From Eudorina sp. 2006-703-Eu-15 (Eukaryota; Chlorophyta; Chlorophyceae; Chlamydomonadales; Volvocaceae), in contig BDSI01000042.1 in NCBI GenBank assembly GCA_003117195.1, positions 74,986-138,985 on the forward strand: a DNA stretch of 64,000 bases. Direction: 5' to 3'. Under the pieces are notes generated by a model that did no database searches, was not told the origin of the DNA, and saw only the letters and a program-made list of their open reading frames with translations. Shown here piece after piece: positions 1 to 12,145 of this stretch. Numbering within the stretch: position 1 is the first letter of the stretch; each line of letters starts with the position of its first letter. The position numbers and the translations under genes are program-made.

Positions 1-2066
1 GAGGGCTGGCGTCGGAGCTTGCACCGCTGGAGGGCTGGCGTCGGAGCTGGACCACGCTGGAGGGCTGGCGTCGGAGCTGCCACCGCTGGAGGGCGCTTGG
101 CGCTGACCGGAGGGCGCGTGGGCTGCACCGCTGGAGGGCTGTGGCGTTGGAGCTGCACCGCTGGAGCGGCTGACTGTCGGAGCTGGACCGCTGGAGGGCT
201 GGCGTCGGAGCTGGCACCGCTGAGGGCTGGCGTCGGAGCTGGACCGGACTGGAGGGCTGGCGTCGGAGCTGACCGCTGGAGGGCTGGCGTCGGAGCTGGA
301 CGCTGGAGGGGCTGGGGCGTCGGAGCTGCACCGCTGGAGGGCTGGCGTCGGAGCTGGCGCACGGAGGGCTGGCGTCGGAGCTGGCACGCTGGAGGGCTGG
401 CGTCGGAGCTGCACCGCTGGAGGGCTGGCGTCGGAGCTGCACCGCTGGAGGGCTGGCGTCGGAGCTGGACCGCTGGAGGGCTGGCGTCGGAGCTGGACCG
501 CTGGAGGGCTGGCGTCGGAGCTGGACCGCTGGAGGGCTGGCGTCGGAGCTGCACCGCTGGAGGGCTGGCGTCGGAGCTGGACCGCTGGAGGGCTGGCGTC
601 GGAGCTGCACCGCTGGAGGGCTGGCGTCGGAGCTGCACGCGGAGGGCTGCGCGGAGCTGCCGCTGGAGGGCTGGCGTCGGAGCTGCACCGCTGGAGGGCT
701 GGCGTCGGAGCTGCACCGCTGGAGGGCTGGCGTCGGAGCTGCACCGCTGGAGGGCTGGCGTCGGAGCTGGACCGCTGGAGGGCTGGCGTCGGAGCTGGAC
801 CGCTGGAGGGCTGGCGTCGGAGCTGGACCGCTGGAGGGCTGGCGTCGGAGCTGCACCGCTGGAGGGCTGGCGTCGGAGCTGGACCGCTGGAGGGCTGGCG
901 TTGGAGCTGCACCGCTGGAGGGCTGACTTCGGAGCTGGACCGCTGGAGGGCTGGCGTCGGAGCTGGACCGCTGGAGGGCTGGCGTCGGAGCTGGACCGCT
1001 GGAGGGCTGGCGTCGGAGCTGGACCGCTGAGGCAGGCGTCGGAGCTTGACCGCTGGAGGGCTGATCGGAGCTGGACCGCTGGAGGGCTGGCGTTGGAGCT
1101 GCACCGCTGGAGGGCTGACTTCGGAGCTGGACCGCTGGAGGGCTGGCGTCGGAGCTGCACCGCTGGAGGGCTGGCGTCGGAGCTGGACCGCTGGAGGGCT
1201 GGCGTCGGAGCTGGACCGCTGGAGGGCAGGCGTCGGAGCTTGACCGCTGGAGGGCTGACTTCGGAGCTGGACCGCTGGAGGGCTGGCGTTGGAGCTGCAC
1301 CGCTGGAGGGCTGACTTCGGAGCTGGACCGCTGGAGGGCTGGCGTCGGAGCTGCACCGCTGGAGGGCTGGCATCGGAGCTGGACCGCTGGAGGCAGGCGT
1401 CGGAGCTGCACCGCTGGAGGCTGGCGTCGGAGCTGCACCGCTGGAGGGCTGGCGTCGGAGCTGGACCGCTGGAGGGCAGGCGTCGGAGCTTGACCGCTGG
1501 AGGGCTGACTTCGGAGCTGGACCGCTGGAGGGCTGGCGTTGGAGCTGCACCGCTGGAGGGCTGACTTCGGAGCTGGACCGCTGGAGGGCTGGCGTCGGAG
1601 CTGCACCGCTGGAGGGCTGGCGTCGGAGCTGGACCGCTGGAGGGCTGGCGTCGGAGCTGGACCGCTGGAGGGCTGGCGTCGGAGCTGCACCGCTGGAGGG
1701 CTGGCGTCGGAGCTGGACCGCTGGAGGGCTGGCGTCGAGCTGCACCGCTGGAGGGCTGGCGTCGGAGCTGCACCGCTGGAGGGCTGGCGTCGGAGCTGCA
1801 CCGCTGGAGGGCTGGCGTCGGAGCTGCACCGCTGGAGGGCTGGCGTCGGAGCTGCACCGCTGGAGGGCTGGCGTCGGAGCTGGACCGCTGGAGGGCTGGC
1901 GTCGGAGCTGCACCGCTGGAGGCTGGCGTCGGAGCTGCACCGCTGGAGGCTGGCGTCGGAGCTGGACCACGGAGGGCTGACTTCGGAGCTGGACCGCTGA
2001 AGGGCTGGCGTCGGAGCTGGACCGCTGGAGGGCTGGCGTCGGAGCTGCACCGCTGGAGGGCTGGAG
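1..2066. repeat. 28-bp GC-rich minisatellite array
   Basis: A tandem array starts before the window edge and runs to about 2066, roughly 70 or more units. The unit is 28 bp and reads about GCTGGACCGCTGGAGGGC followed by TGGCGTCGGA. A frequent variant has GCACC in place of GGACC. Because 28 is not a multiple of three and the unit has no stop, long reading frames with a 28-residue period appear; these are artefacts of the repeat. Rarer variants (GTTGGAGCTGC, GACTTCGGAG, GCAGGCGTCGGAGCTTG) recur as a set near 899, 1091, 1287 and 1537. That spacing is close to 7 to 9 units, so blocks of several units were duplicated together. Confidence 0.97.
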
Positions 2067-2251
2067 TGCGCTGTGATGCCCTGTATGCGGTGGCGAGTCT
2101 CTTTGGTGGCATGAATCAGTGACTTAGTCCGTGGCCTTGGCAATGCCGCGAGGGGTAGATTCGGGGAGGGAGGCAAGAGACGTCGATAGCGGCGGGGCCG
2201 GGTTGACCAGTTATCGCTGGCAGCTGATTGAGTCCGCAGACCACAGTGCTG

Positions 2252-2335
2252 ATGGGGCTTGGCCTGGTATACACCGTTGATCCCTTTGGGGTCCGCTGTC
2301 ACGTTCATTCATTCATTCATTCATTCATTCATTCA
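2252..2335 (+). mobile_element. LINE 3' end with (ATTC)n tail
   Basis: The last part of this stretch, from TGGGGCTTGG through TGGTATACACC to GGGGTCCGCTGTCAC, matches the 3' end of the longer LINE near 35474-35523 at almost every position. It is followed by seven ATTC units at 2307-2334, where the long copy has three. I read it as the 3' terminus of a second, strongly 5'-truncated copy of the same family. Sequence between the minisatellite and 2252 may belong to the same insertion, but I see no match there. Confidence 0.8.
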
Positions 2336-3510
2336 GTACCGCATGTGCCTCCATGATACACGACGGCCACCTCCCATGCTCCCGTACATCGCACGGTCCA
2401 CATCGCATTTCTCGAACGCCGCACAGCCCTGACCATCCCCATTCCCCTGGCAGGTGAGGTACGCGTTCCTCTTTTTGCCAATCAAGACTGACAGAGAAAC
2501 CGCAAAGGTGCGCGCCAAACCACCCCTTATTCCTTCCACTCGGGGCGGCACCGCCCCCGGACCTACCGTAAGCGTGTGTGCCGCCCATCACGTGATATGC
2601 GTCGCCTTCATCCCAGACTTCCGAGTGCTTAACAAGTACGCGTCCTGACCTGGGTTCTTGGTGAGGCCCGGTCTGAATGACACGGGGGCGACTATGGGCT
2701 TTTGAGGACAGGAGTGGGTGCCACCCTGGAGGTGTCTGTCCCGCGAGTGCGCACATGCCTGTCGCCGCCCACATGCCTCCTGAGTGACACATCCAAAGCC
2801 CTGCACCAGCGTATGTGTACCGTATGTGATTGCGCCTGATCGCGCATATGCATGTGTATGTACGACACGGCACGGCGGGCGGTGAGCACGTGTCCGCACA
2901 GCACGTGTCCACACGGGCAGCTACAGCCTCCGTTCGGACAGGTCTCCGAAGGAGCTCCGAAGCAAGGTCAGCGCTGATGCGGACGACGACCGCCGCCACC
3001 ACCGGTGGGCCCTTCCTGCTGCCGGGACCTACCTCCTTGCTATCTTCCACAACACGATGAGTTCCGCATCGTTGTACAGCTTATACACAAGTCCCCAGCG
3101 CGGCGCATGCCTCGCTGCTCCATACACCCGGCAAGCATTCCGCCACCCGTCATCACGGCAACTTACCCCACCCCCTCGCGCGTCCCGCACGTCCGAATTA
3201 CTGATCAGGCATTGATCAGGCATTGAGGATCGACCCGCTTCATGCGTTACGCTTCCCTGCTCGGAGGCGGTACGGGAGAGAGCGCTCCCACCCCAAGGGC
3301 GGGTCGCAGCGTAGCTACATATGCCCCCGGGGAGTGGGCGCTGGTGGCCCGCTTGGCTGGCCCGCTGAGACCCGCCACCTCCCCTGGAGCATCTCCCCTC
3401 CAGCAGCGTAAGAGCCGCCAACCTGGAACCCCCCGCGGGGTCTCCCACCCTTGACCGCCCAGTGCCGATGTCCTTCCTGTACACCACCTCCGGTGCTACA
3501 GCCCCCCCTG
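2336..3510. other. intergenic stretch, no supported gene
   Basis: The stretch lies between the LINE tail and the stop codon of paralogue A, and presumably includes that gene's 3' untranslated region. Reading frames of up to about 240 codons exist on the minus strand, but none shows a domain, a splice pattern or a convincing start. One runs straight into the ATTC tail. I found no TGTAA motif in the minus-strand sense within the first few hundred bases after the stop. Confidence 0.5.
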
Positions 3511-6500
3511 CTACAGCCGCCCTGCTACAGCCGCCGCGCGCACCCGCGCCGCCACCCCGCCGCACCACCCGCTCGCCGCGCGCATCGCCCCCATGATCTC
3601 GGCCAGACCTCGCTCGTCCGTACGGCAGCTCTCCATAGGGCCCCAGAACAGGTGCTCCGCGCTCGCCAGCACCAGCAGTGCCGTCAGCAGGGTCTGCAGC
3701 GCCGCCGCGGCCCGGCTGTTGCGGATGCGGTCCGGAACCCGCCGTCCCACCGCCGCTGCTGCTGCGTCCTGTGCCAGGATGATCAGTGGCTGCAGCAGGA
3801 ACATGAGAAACATGCGGAAGCTGCCCTCGAGGCGGCCGCCGCACAAGTACCTGGGAGGGTGGTGGCCGGGCGGTCGGATGATGTGGCCGAAGGGGAGGGG
3901 CTTGAGGTAGGCGGGGGTAAGCGGGGTGGAGATGAAGGTAAGATTCTAGGTAGGAGGGCTGTGAGATAGGACGACCGCTACGGTATGTCAGAGCCAATAC
4001 AGTCTCCAAGACAGATTGCAATTCTCAGGTCCCCAACCGAACCCAACCGAACCCAACCGAACCCAACTGAACCGTGCCCTAGCCAACCGGACCCAGATGC
4101 GCCCAGGCGGTACCCGGCTCCGCTGGCCCTGGTGGACTTGTGCGCAGTTGTCTGGGGGTCAAAGGAAGCTGATGCAGCCCCGGCGGATCCCTCCTCAGCC
4201 GCTCTCCCCCCCACTGCCCCCCCCACTGCCCGGGTTCGTTCTTCGGGTTTATTTATTTTTCTCAATTTAACCTTCCCCCCCACTGCGCCCCCCCACTGCG
4301 CCTGGCTCACAGCATGCTAAACTCGTGCATGACGCCGCTGACGGCGAAGGCCGCCCACATGGCCACCAGCTGCCGTCCCCGGGACACACGACTGGCGCCC
4401 ACGTCGCTGCCGCTGCTGCTGCTGCTGCCGTTAGAAGCGGCCGCCACAGCAGCAGCTGCGGCAGTAGCGTCAGCATGTGCGGCAATGGCAGCGGCGGCGC
4501 CGGCGCCGGCACCAGGTCGGCGGCGGACACCGTCTTTGTTACCGGCCTCCGGCGTCCCACTCGCACTGCCGCCGTTGCAGTGGCCGACGTTTGCAACGGC
4601 GCCGTCCGCCGCGCTGCCAACGTCTTCAGTTTTCGGTTGTGACGGTTGGCCCTCCCGTGTCCGCACGCGGCGCGCCACCCAGCGGCCCTCCATGATCGGG
4701 TCGTACACAACGTCCTGCACGGCAATCACGGCGACCATTTCGACATTTCCCGCGAGTTGTGCGGCAACCACCCAGGCCGATCACCCGTGGCGTTCACCCA
4801 CCTTGCAGGGATGCATCGTCCCGTCTGTCGTGCGTTTGAGGTCCGCCGGCCCACCCACCCATCCACCCACCCCTCCACCCACCTTGAGGGTGACGGACAC
4901 GATCTGGTTGTAGCGGCGGCCCCAGAACTCCCGAACGGATGTGGCCACAAAGGGGTTGTTCATGGCGGGCTGCAGCCGCAGGTGGCCCAGCAGCCGGGAG
5001 CCCAGCGGCAGCGGGCCGTCCAGCACCAGGCTCGCGAACAGCCACACGTACAGCGCTGCGGGCGGGGGCGGGGAAACGAGGCGAGGTGAGGGAGGAATGG
5101 AGGGAGGGGGGCGCCGGGAGGGGGTCTCCCAACGCGACACGCCGTCGGGGTCAGACCCAACGTACCGGCCCTTGGCACCTGGAGTCCTGGTGTCGCTGCG
5201 GGTTCTGTTTCAGTGTTCTGCGATTCTTCCGAGTCGCGTGCAGTGCGGCGCGATGCAGTGCAGTGCAGCGCGATGCAGTGCAGTGCTGCGTGGCGGCTTG
5301 AGACCTGAGCGGCGGGGGAGTGATGGCGGTCCAGCGGGGGTCGCCCAGCCCTGCCCGGCCCGGCCCTGCGCAGCCCAGCCCATCACGGCACACGCACCGG
5401 GTTTCATTTCTAAGTACACTCACCGTATCCCGTGTGCCTCAGCGCCCGGTGGAGGTCCGCCAGGGGGGACAGCAGCGCCGCTGTGAGGCCGCCCGTCAGC
5501 GCGACCTTGAACAGCAGCCCCAGGACCAGCCGGCCGGCGCGGGCGGGGGCTGACCGCCTGAAGGGGGGTGGGGGGCGAGGCCCCCACCACGTCAGGATGT
5601 GAGGCGATGAGTTGCGGTACGACACCGCACGGTACCGTACGACAGCACAGCGTGCAGCGAGCGGTTGGGATACAGATGCGGATGCATTCGAGGCTGAGTG
5701 GGGCGATCTAGGGGGTGGGAGGGCGCGGGTGAGGAGGGCGAGGGTTTTAGGCACAGGCAGAGCCCTCACCCAGGCCACCTGGCCCCAAACCCCACGCCGC
5801 ATCCACATCTGTGCCCCCGGCCTCCCACCCACAAAAAAGGTCCATGGCGACCTACGTTTGGCTGAGTAGTACGGCAGGAGCAGCAGCAGCAGCCACTGCC
5901 ACGGCTTCAGCCCGGGGTGGCCAGAGGGCCTCGGTCCGCAGCGAAGGCCAGGAGCTAACCGGGGAGGGAGGTGGAGGGCGGGGAAAGGAGGGGCAGAGCG
6001 GGGCGGGGCAGGGGAGGGGGCCGCTGTGGGCGACAAGGGCAGGAGCGAAGACGTGGGGCAGGCTGTACGGCATCTCGCCCTGGCGTACGTAGGGGTCATC
6101 CCAAGTGGAAGTCGGAAATGGAGCGCAAGTGGTTCCGGAGCGGATTTCGGAGCGGTCCGCGGAAGGCGCTGGCGGGTTTCGGAGCTTGCAGTTTGCAGTT
6201 TGGGAGAGTTGAGGGAACCCGACTGCCGCTCCCCAGGCGGTAGACCCCGGCGGTGACCCCACTTCGCGAGGTCAGGGTTACGGGCGGCACACACGCCTGC
6301 CCGTGGCTCACACAAGGTGGGTATGGGGGAGGCAGGGCTTCTACGCAGGCTCCGAAACCACGGTCCGTCCACGGAAACCCACATCATCCATTCCCCACAC
6401 ACAGCACCGCCAGCACCAGTCGAACCGCCAGCGGGGGTCATTCGATCGAGACCGCGTGTCGTACCTTGAAGTTGATCAGCCAGCCGAACAAGAACCCGAG

Positions 6501-7176
6501 GCATCCGCAGATGATGATGGACTGCGAGGTGGGGAGGTGGGGAGGTGGGGGGGGGACCGCAGCCGTCCAGGGAGGCTGTGGGTGTCGCGGAAATGTCGTC
6601 CGGGGGCTGAGGGGAGGGAAGGGGGGCCCTGGGCATCTTTTGTCACCCGCGCACACCGATAACACCGCTGCCTGGGACCGCACGTCTGGTGGGGTGCAAA
6701 CGGCGTGTGCAGGGGTCCGACCTGACCGACGGTCCGGGTGCCGTACACGCTTACGATATAATTGCACGATTGTACGCTAAGGTTTGGGGCAGCGAATGAT
6801 CGGCACGAAACACGCGGTGATGGCGCCGGTGCCACAGTCAGCACCACCATCGGCCCCCCTATCGGCGCCGCTGCTGCTGCTGCTATCGGTGCTACCGCAT
6901 TCCCCCTTCGCGCCACGCCGCTCCGCTGCGCGGCCCAGGCACGGGCCCGTTCTGGTTGGTTCTGACAGATTTGCTTTCGGATGCGTCAGCGTCAGGCGGG
7001 GCTCTCACCTCGTGGAACTGGAAGGGAGCCAGCGTGAAGAGCAGCGAGAGGGGCAGGCTCATCAGGAGCCGCATGACGCCTGGCGGCTGGTGCCTTACAC
7101 TGTAGACAGCGTAAGTGAGTCCCAGGGCCAGAAGGCCCGCCAGACGCACACCTGGCGGGAGTTGGTCGACCATCAT
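3511..7176 (-). CDS. wax-synthase-like MBOAT acyltransferase, paralogue A (apparent 1-nt frameshift)
   Basis: Seven exons, in transcript order: 7009-7176, 6465-6521, 5856-5954, 5424-5549, 4883-5055, 4311-4714, 3511-3850. With the frame restored the product is about 455 residues. Family marks are the N-terminal helices, WLINFK followed by LLAFAADRGPL, REFWGRRYNQ, and SGVMHEF, which holds the probable catalytic histidine. By family these are membrane O-acyltransferases joining fatty acyl-CoA to long-chain alcohols or sterols. The actual substrate here is unknown. In exon 3 the GPLA segment and the following LKPWQWLLLLLLPYY helix are in different frames, and one extra base in or next to the C4 run (complement of 5914-5917) would join them. 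The exon then ends in phase 1, as in B and C, which argues for a one-base deletion or a sequencing error. Intron positions differ from B and C, so A is the older paralogue. Confidence 0.82.
4230..4272 (+). repeat. dispersed repeat, presumed retroelement 3' end
   Basis: About 43 bp, from CCGGGTTCGTTCT through GGGTTTATTTATTTTT to CAATTTAACC, lie in the sixth intron of paralogue A. The same sequence, reversed, is at 49171-49214 at the downstream end of a Penelope-like fragment. The A/T-rich core is conspicuous in this GC-rich intron. It is probably a solo 3' terminus of that element. Confidence 0.7.
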
Positions 7177-7490
7177 AGTGCACCGGTCACAGTCACGGAG
7201 GGCGTGGGAATGATGCTACGCGATAAGCGTATGCACTTCGGATATATCGCAGGAAGCGCTGGCCAGTATTTTTATTGTTGATGAGTACCACGGCAGGCGA
7301 CCAACTGTCGCCGTGCTATAACGTTCGCCGAAAGTCACCATACATGTATACATGTAACGCGGATATTGTGTTAACTGAAATTCGATCTTGATTGTTTTGC
7401 ATCATTTTCCTAGTTCCAGATAGGCAACCTCTGTGTGACTGAATAGCTCATCTTGCGTATGATAGCAGTTTCTCAAGATCCCGCTTGATC
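7177..7490. promoter_or_regulatory. divergent promoter between paralogue A and WD40 gene
   Basis: These 314 bp separate two start codons on opposite strands and must hold both promoters and 5' leaders. Base composition falls well below the surroundings, especially at 7260-7480. A perfect 16-bp palindrome, TACATGTATACATGTA, lies at 7341-7356, almost midway. I see no clear TATA box that could be assigned to either gene. Confidence 0.6.
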
Positions 7491-10400
7491 ATGTATTTCT
7501 CAGACAGCGAAGAGGAATGGATAACTGTGCGTCGGCGTCGCGGAGGCAGAGGAGGGATTCCGGTGAGCGTGGACTCCGACGATCGAGCTGTTGTCCCTGA
7601 CCGATCTAAGCAGTGTGGCCGTGTCGCTGACACTCCAAACATGCACAATGAGTTATCGACGATAATTGCTTACTTGGGGGTGCCGAACGCAGAAACAATT
7701 GCAAAAGCTCGCCATTCCCGTCGTGCCGCTGGCATTTGACGCGCTGGCGGAACCTGAGGAGCCACCAGCACCTGACGCAACCAAATCGAAGAAGAAAAAG
7801 AAGGGCAAGAAAGCCAAGGTCAGTTTGCGCCTCGCCCACAGACCGCCCTGTTCCTGCTTGCCGTACCGGTCTGGACGGTGTCGACGAAGATGATCACAGG
7901 CAGCATTCCACCGCTTTCGCACACATCGAGATTCAACAACCCAGCCGCCTGTTCCTCCACGTGAACTCCCTCAACCCTCCTTGTCCTTGGGCAATCGCAC
8001 CAGGTTGCCGACGGAGATGCCGATAATGAGGAGGCGGCCGACGCCGCCGGCGCCGCTGCCACATCAGCCAGCAAGGGGGCCGCACCCGCAGCTGCCGAGT
8101 CCGGCGCCAAAGCCGCAGCAAGCGGCAGCAAGGTCGCTCAGCAGTCCCTGTTCGCCTGGCTGCTGAGCCGCCTCGTGGCGCTGCTGACCATGCTGGGCCT
8201 CATGCGGGCAGCCGGGGCGGGGAAGAAAAAGCGCAAGTCCAAGACCGCATCCGCCGGACACAAAGCCCCCGAGGAGCCAAAAGCCACAGCGGCGGCGGCG
8301 GCGGTGGCCGCAGCCAAGCCGGCGGTGGAGCTGCCAGCCAAGGACAAGACCCTGCCCGCCAATCCCGCCGCCAAGGTGGCGGCGCCGCAGCAGACGCAGC
8401 AGCCGCCGCAGCAGCAGCAGAAGCCATCAGCGGCCAAGTCTGCCTCCGCGGCCAGTGCTGCTCCGGTTACACCCGCCAAGAAGCAGCCCGAGGCGTCGGC
8501 GGCAAAGGCGCCGGAAACGCCGGCCGCCAAGCAAGGCCCCGCCGCCGCCGCCGCCTCAAAAGCGTCGGCCGCCGCAGAGACGGCCGCCACGCCGGCGCTC
8601 GCGTCAGCGTCGGTAGCCGCGGCCGCAGCTGCGCCCGCCGCCGCCACGCCGGCGCCAGCACCAACGCCGGCGGCCGAGCAGCGCAAGGCAGCACCGGAGC
8701 CGCCGCCGGCGCCAGCGACGCCGGCGGTGCCGCCGCCGCCGAAGATCAAGTACGACGCGGATTGGGGCCGCGGCAAGTTCGTGATGCAGTCGCTGCCGGG
8801 GGCGCACGCTGACGTGGTGTCGGCGGTGGCGCTGGCGGGTGACATCGCGGTGTCGGCCGGGTACGACGGCGCAATCAAGGTGGGCCTGTGCGTGGTCGGG
8901 GGCGGGGGCGGGGGGGTGTATCGTGTATCGTGTATGCGGGCGCGTCTGTCTGTGAGCGGTCTGCCTCAGGGCCGGGGGAGACCAAGAGCTGTGCGCCGGG
9001 GGATCACCGCACCGGACCCTGGCTGGCTGGGTTGGGTTGGGGTGGCGTCAGTACAGTCTGTGACTTCCATCACTTTCTGATGCAAATAAGACCTGTCGCG
9101 AAAAGATTCCCAACGCACGCAGAACGCACCCGCACTCAATAAACTGCAATCCGCGGCACTGCAACCTGCTGTACTGCAAAACCCGTGCCGTCCTGCCGCC
9201 TGTCCGCCCTTTTTCCGTCGCATGTGGGCGCGGGGCCGCCGCCGCGCCGCAGCTGTGGCACTGGCCCTCCCCGGGCTCCTCGGGCGGCGGTGTGGCCCCC
9301 CGCCTGGCGGTCGGTCGCGTCCTGGTGGGCCACAGCGGGCGGGTGGAGGCGCTGGCGGCCCATGCGGAGACCCGCCGCCTCGTCAGCAGCGGAAGGGACT
9401 CCACACTCAAGGTGGGGTGGGGTGGGGGCCCTGCGGGGCGGGCCTGGGGAGTGGGTGGGGTGGGTGCGTGAGCGGGCGTGCGGGCGGGCGGATGGGCGGA
9501 TGCGCGACAGAGGACCTGTCGTAATACTGCTCGATCGATCGATCGATCAGGGTTGTAACGAGGACTGCTGTTGGGATGTGCTAGGGTAGGGGCAGCTTCC
9601 AGCACCTTCGGACACCCTCCCAGGGGTGCACTTGCACCGGGTACCGGTATTGGGGATGGAAAATACCAAGGTTGGAAAACCCCTTCCGTGCCATCCCTAC
9701 CCTCCAGGTGTGGGACCTGGGCAGCGAGGGTTCGGGTTCCGGAGCCAAGGAGCTGGCGAGCACCTATGTGTACGAGAGTGTACGGACGCTGGCGGCGGAC
9801 TGGACGGGCGAGGGCGGCGGCGGCGCGGCGGGTCGGGTGCTGCTGGGTGCCCGGTGGGTCGGTCTGCCAGCGGGGGCTCCCCCTCCATCGCACCGCACCG
9901 CAGGTGGCTTGTTGCGGCCCCTGGGGGAACTGCCCCTGGAGCATGTCCGGCCCACCCTCACCCCACCTCACCTCACCTCACCTCGCCGAGCTGCTCACCG
10001 ATCACCGCATTCACTCAATCTTCGTCCCCCACATGCCCCCCTGCTACCCCCCTGCTACCCCACCACCCCCCTCCCAATGATCAGGTCCGGCACTGTGCTG
10101 CTGTACTCGCTGGGCGCGGGTGGCACGGGCCGCAAGCTGGGGGCCCTTCGGGGGCACGAAGACGAGGTCACCGCACTCAAGGTGGGGACCAGGGGAGGCG
10201 CGGGTGGCAGGGGTGGGGATGGGGACGGGGGGTGGGAGCTGCCGGGGACTGGCTGTGTGGAACGGCGCATGGGCCCGGCCCAGCTGGGCGGGTGACTCGA
10301 TACCGACTGACCTGACTGGCAGACCTGGCTGGGCCCGAGGGAGGGTGGTCAGATTCCCGACGCGGGTGAGTCTAGACCCCCCCGGTGTGGGGCCGTGGAG

Positions 10401-12112
10401 TCCAGGTTGGCAGGTCACGGGGCATACGGCTGCGCCGCGGCACTCGTGGCGTCGTTACCTGAATCCCCTCGCCCGCACACGGAATGCGTGTCTCGGTGTT
10501 TGATGAGACTCGTGTTCCGCTGATGTCGGTTACGCCCCTCGGTGCGGCCGCCCCCGCCCCCGCCCCCGCCGGGTGACCCGCCCCCGCCCGGCAGTTCCTG
10601 GGCGGCGGCGGCGGCGGCAGCCAGGTGGCGGTCAGCGGCTCCAGGGACGGTACGGTGCGGCTGTGGGACCTACGGACCTCTGGCGGCGCCGCCATCGCCG
10701 TCCTGAACGGCCTCAGGTGTGTGTGTGGGTGGGTGGGTGTAGGGGCGGGCCCTTCCAGGTGACACCCCGGTCCGCCAGTCCGCGTGTGTTGCGCTGTCCC
10801 AAGCCGTGCCCGAGGACGATTTCATGTGCGCCCGGCGGGTGGGCCTTCATGAAATCGGAGCTTAACAACGCGCGCACCCTTTGTGTCGGCTCTGGCTGGG
10901 CTTACCCCGCCCCTGCCGACAGTCCCCGCCCCTGCCGCCCCGCCCCGCCCCGCCCCCTCCCCCCTCAGCGGCCGTGTGTGTTCCCTGGAGCGCCTGGCTG
11001 AGCACCACCTGGTGGCCGGGGACTGCTCCTCCACCGTCAAGATGTGGGTGAGTGTGACCCACAGGGGGGTGACCCATATGGGGGTGACCCAAAGGGGGGC
11101 GGCAAGGGGACGGGGATGAGGGGGGGACCGGTTGGAGCGGGACGGCAGCGGGTCGGAGTGCCGGTCGGGTGGGGCTGGGAGTGGCTCCGTTCGTTACCGG
11201 CAGACAACTCGGCAGTACGGCACCCTGAGTCGGCGATGCACCCCACCGCCCCGACCGACCGGAGGAAATTGTCCGGCGGCAGATAATCTTGGGAAGGTGC
11301 GTCTCCGGCCAGGCGTTGAAACTGTCGGTCCGCGTCGGGTCAGGTCTCGGGCCTGGCCCCTCGCAGTCGGGGGCCCCGGGCGCCGGTGTGTGGCGTCCAG
11401 ACACCCCCCCCCCTGGGCTGGGTCCGCCTGCCCGGGCTGCAGCAGCGGACTTCACACGCCCGAGGGCTCCGTGCCGCTCCTCGCTGATATGTTTCGTTCT
11501 TTTGTATGTAGTACCTTGACTCACCCCTCGTGCCTCGTGGGTTTGGCGGCCCCCGCCACCCTGTCCTGCCCTGCCCTGCCCTGTCCTGCCTTGGCCTGTG
11601 TCCGGTGCCCCAGGACCTCCGGCAGCTGCCGCCCGCAGCGCCGCGCAGCTCCGGCCCTCCCGCGCCCCCCCGCCGGCTGCCCAACGCCCCGGGCTTCGCG
11701 GGCGACTGCTGCCCCACCGCCGGGCTGTGGCAGGGCAGCCGCAGCGGGGTGCTGCTCAGCAGCTGCATCGCCTGGTGGACGGCCAACAAGGAGGTGCGGG
11801 GGCGGGTGACTGGGGCGGGCGCGGGTGACTGGCACGCGGGTGACTGGCACGCGGGTGCGGGCGTGGGTGCGAGAACCTCTAGGAGGCGTTGGGCGAGGCA
11901 GCCGAGGTCCCTGGGGTAAGGAGGAAAGGGGACGGGGAGGTGGGGCGGGGAGGTGGGCGGGGAGGTGGGGCGGGGAGGTGGGGCGGGGAGGTGGGGGGGG
12001 AGGTGGGGCGGGGAGGTGGGGCGGGGAGGTGGGGCGGGGAGGTGGGGCGGGGAGGTGGGGCGGGGAGGTGGGGCGGGGAGGTGGGGCGGGGAGGTGGGGC
12101 GGGGAGGTGGGG

Positions 12113-12145
<33 letters not shown>

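Noticed and set aside
19..2000. Long open frames (up to 431 codons) in the first 2 kb
   Set aside because: They are produced by the stop-free 28-bp tandem repeat, exist in more than one frame, and break whenever a unit carries an indel.
1..2066. Possible CRISPR-like array because of the regular repeat
   Set aside because: There are no unique spacers; units abut directly, and the context is eukaryotic.
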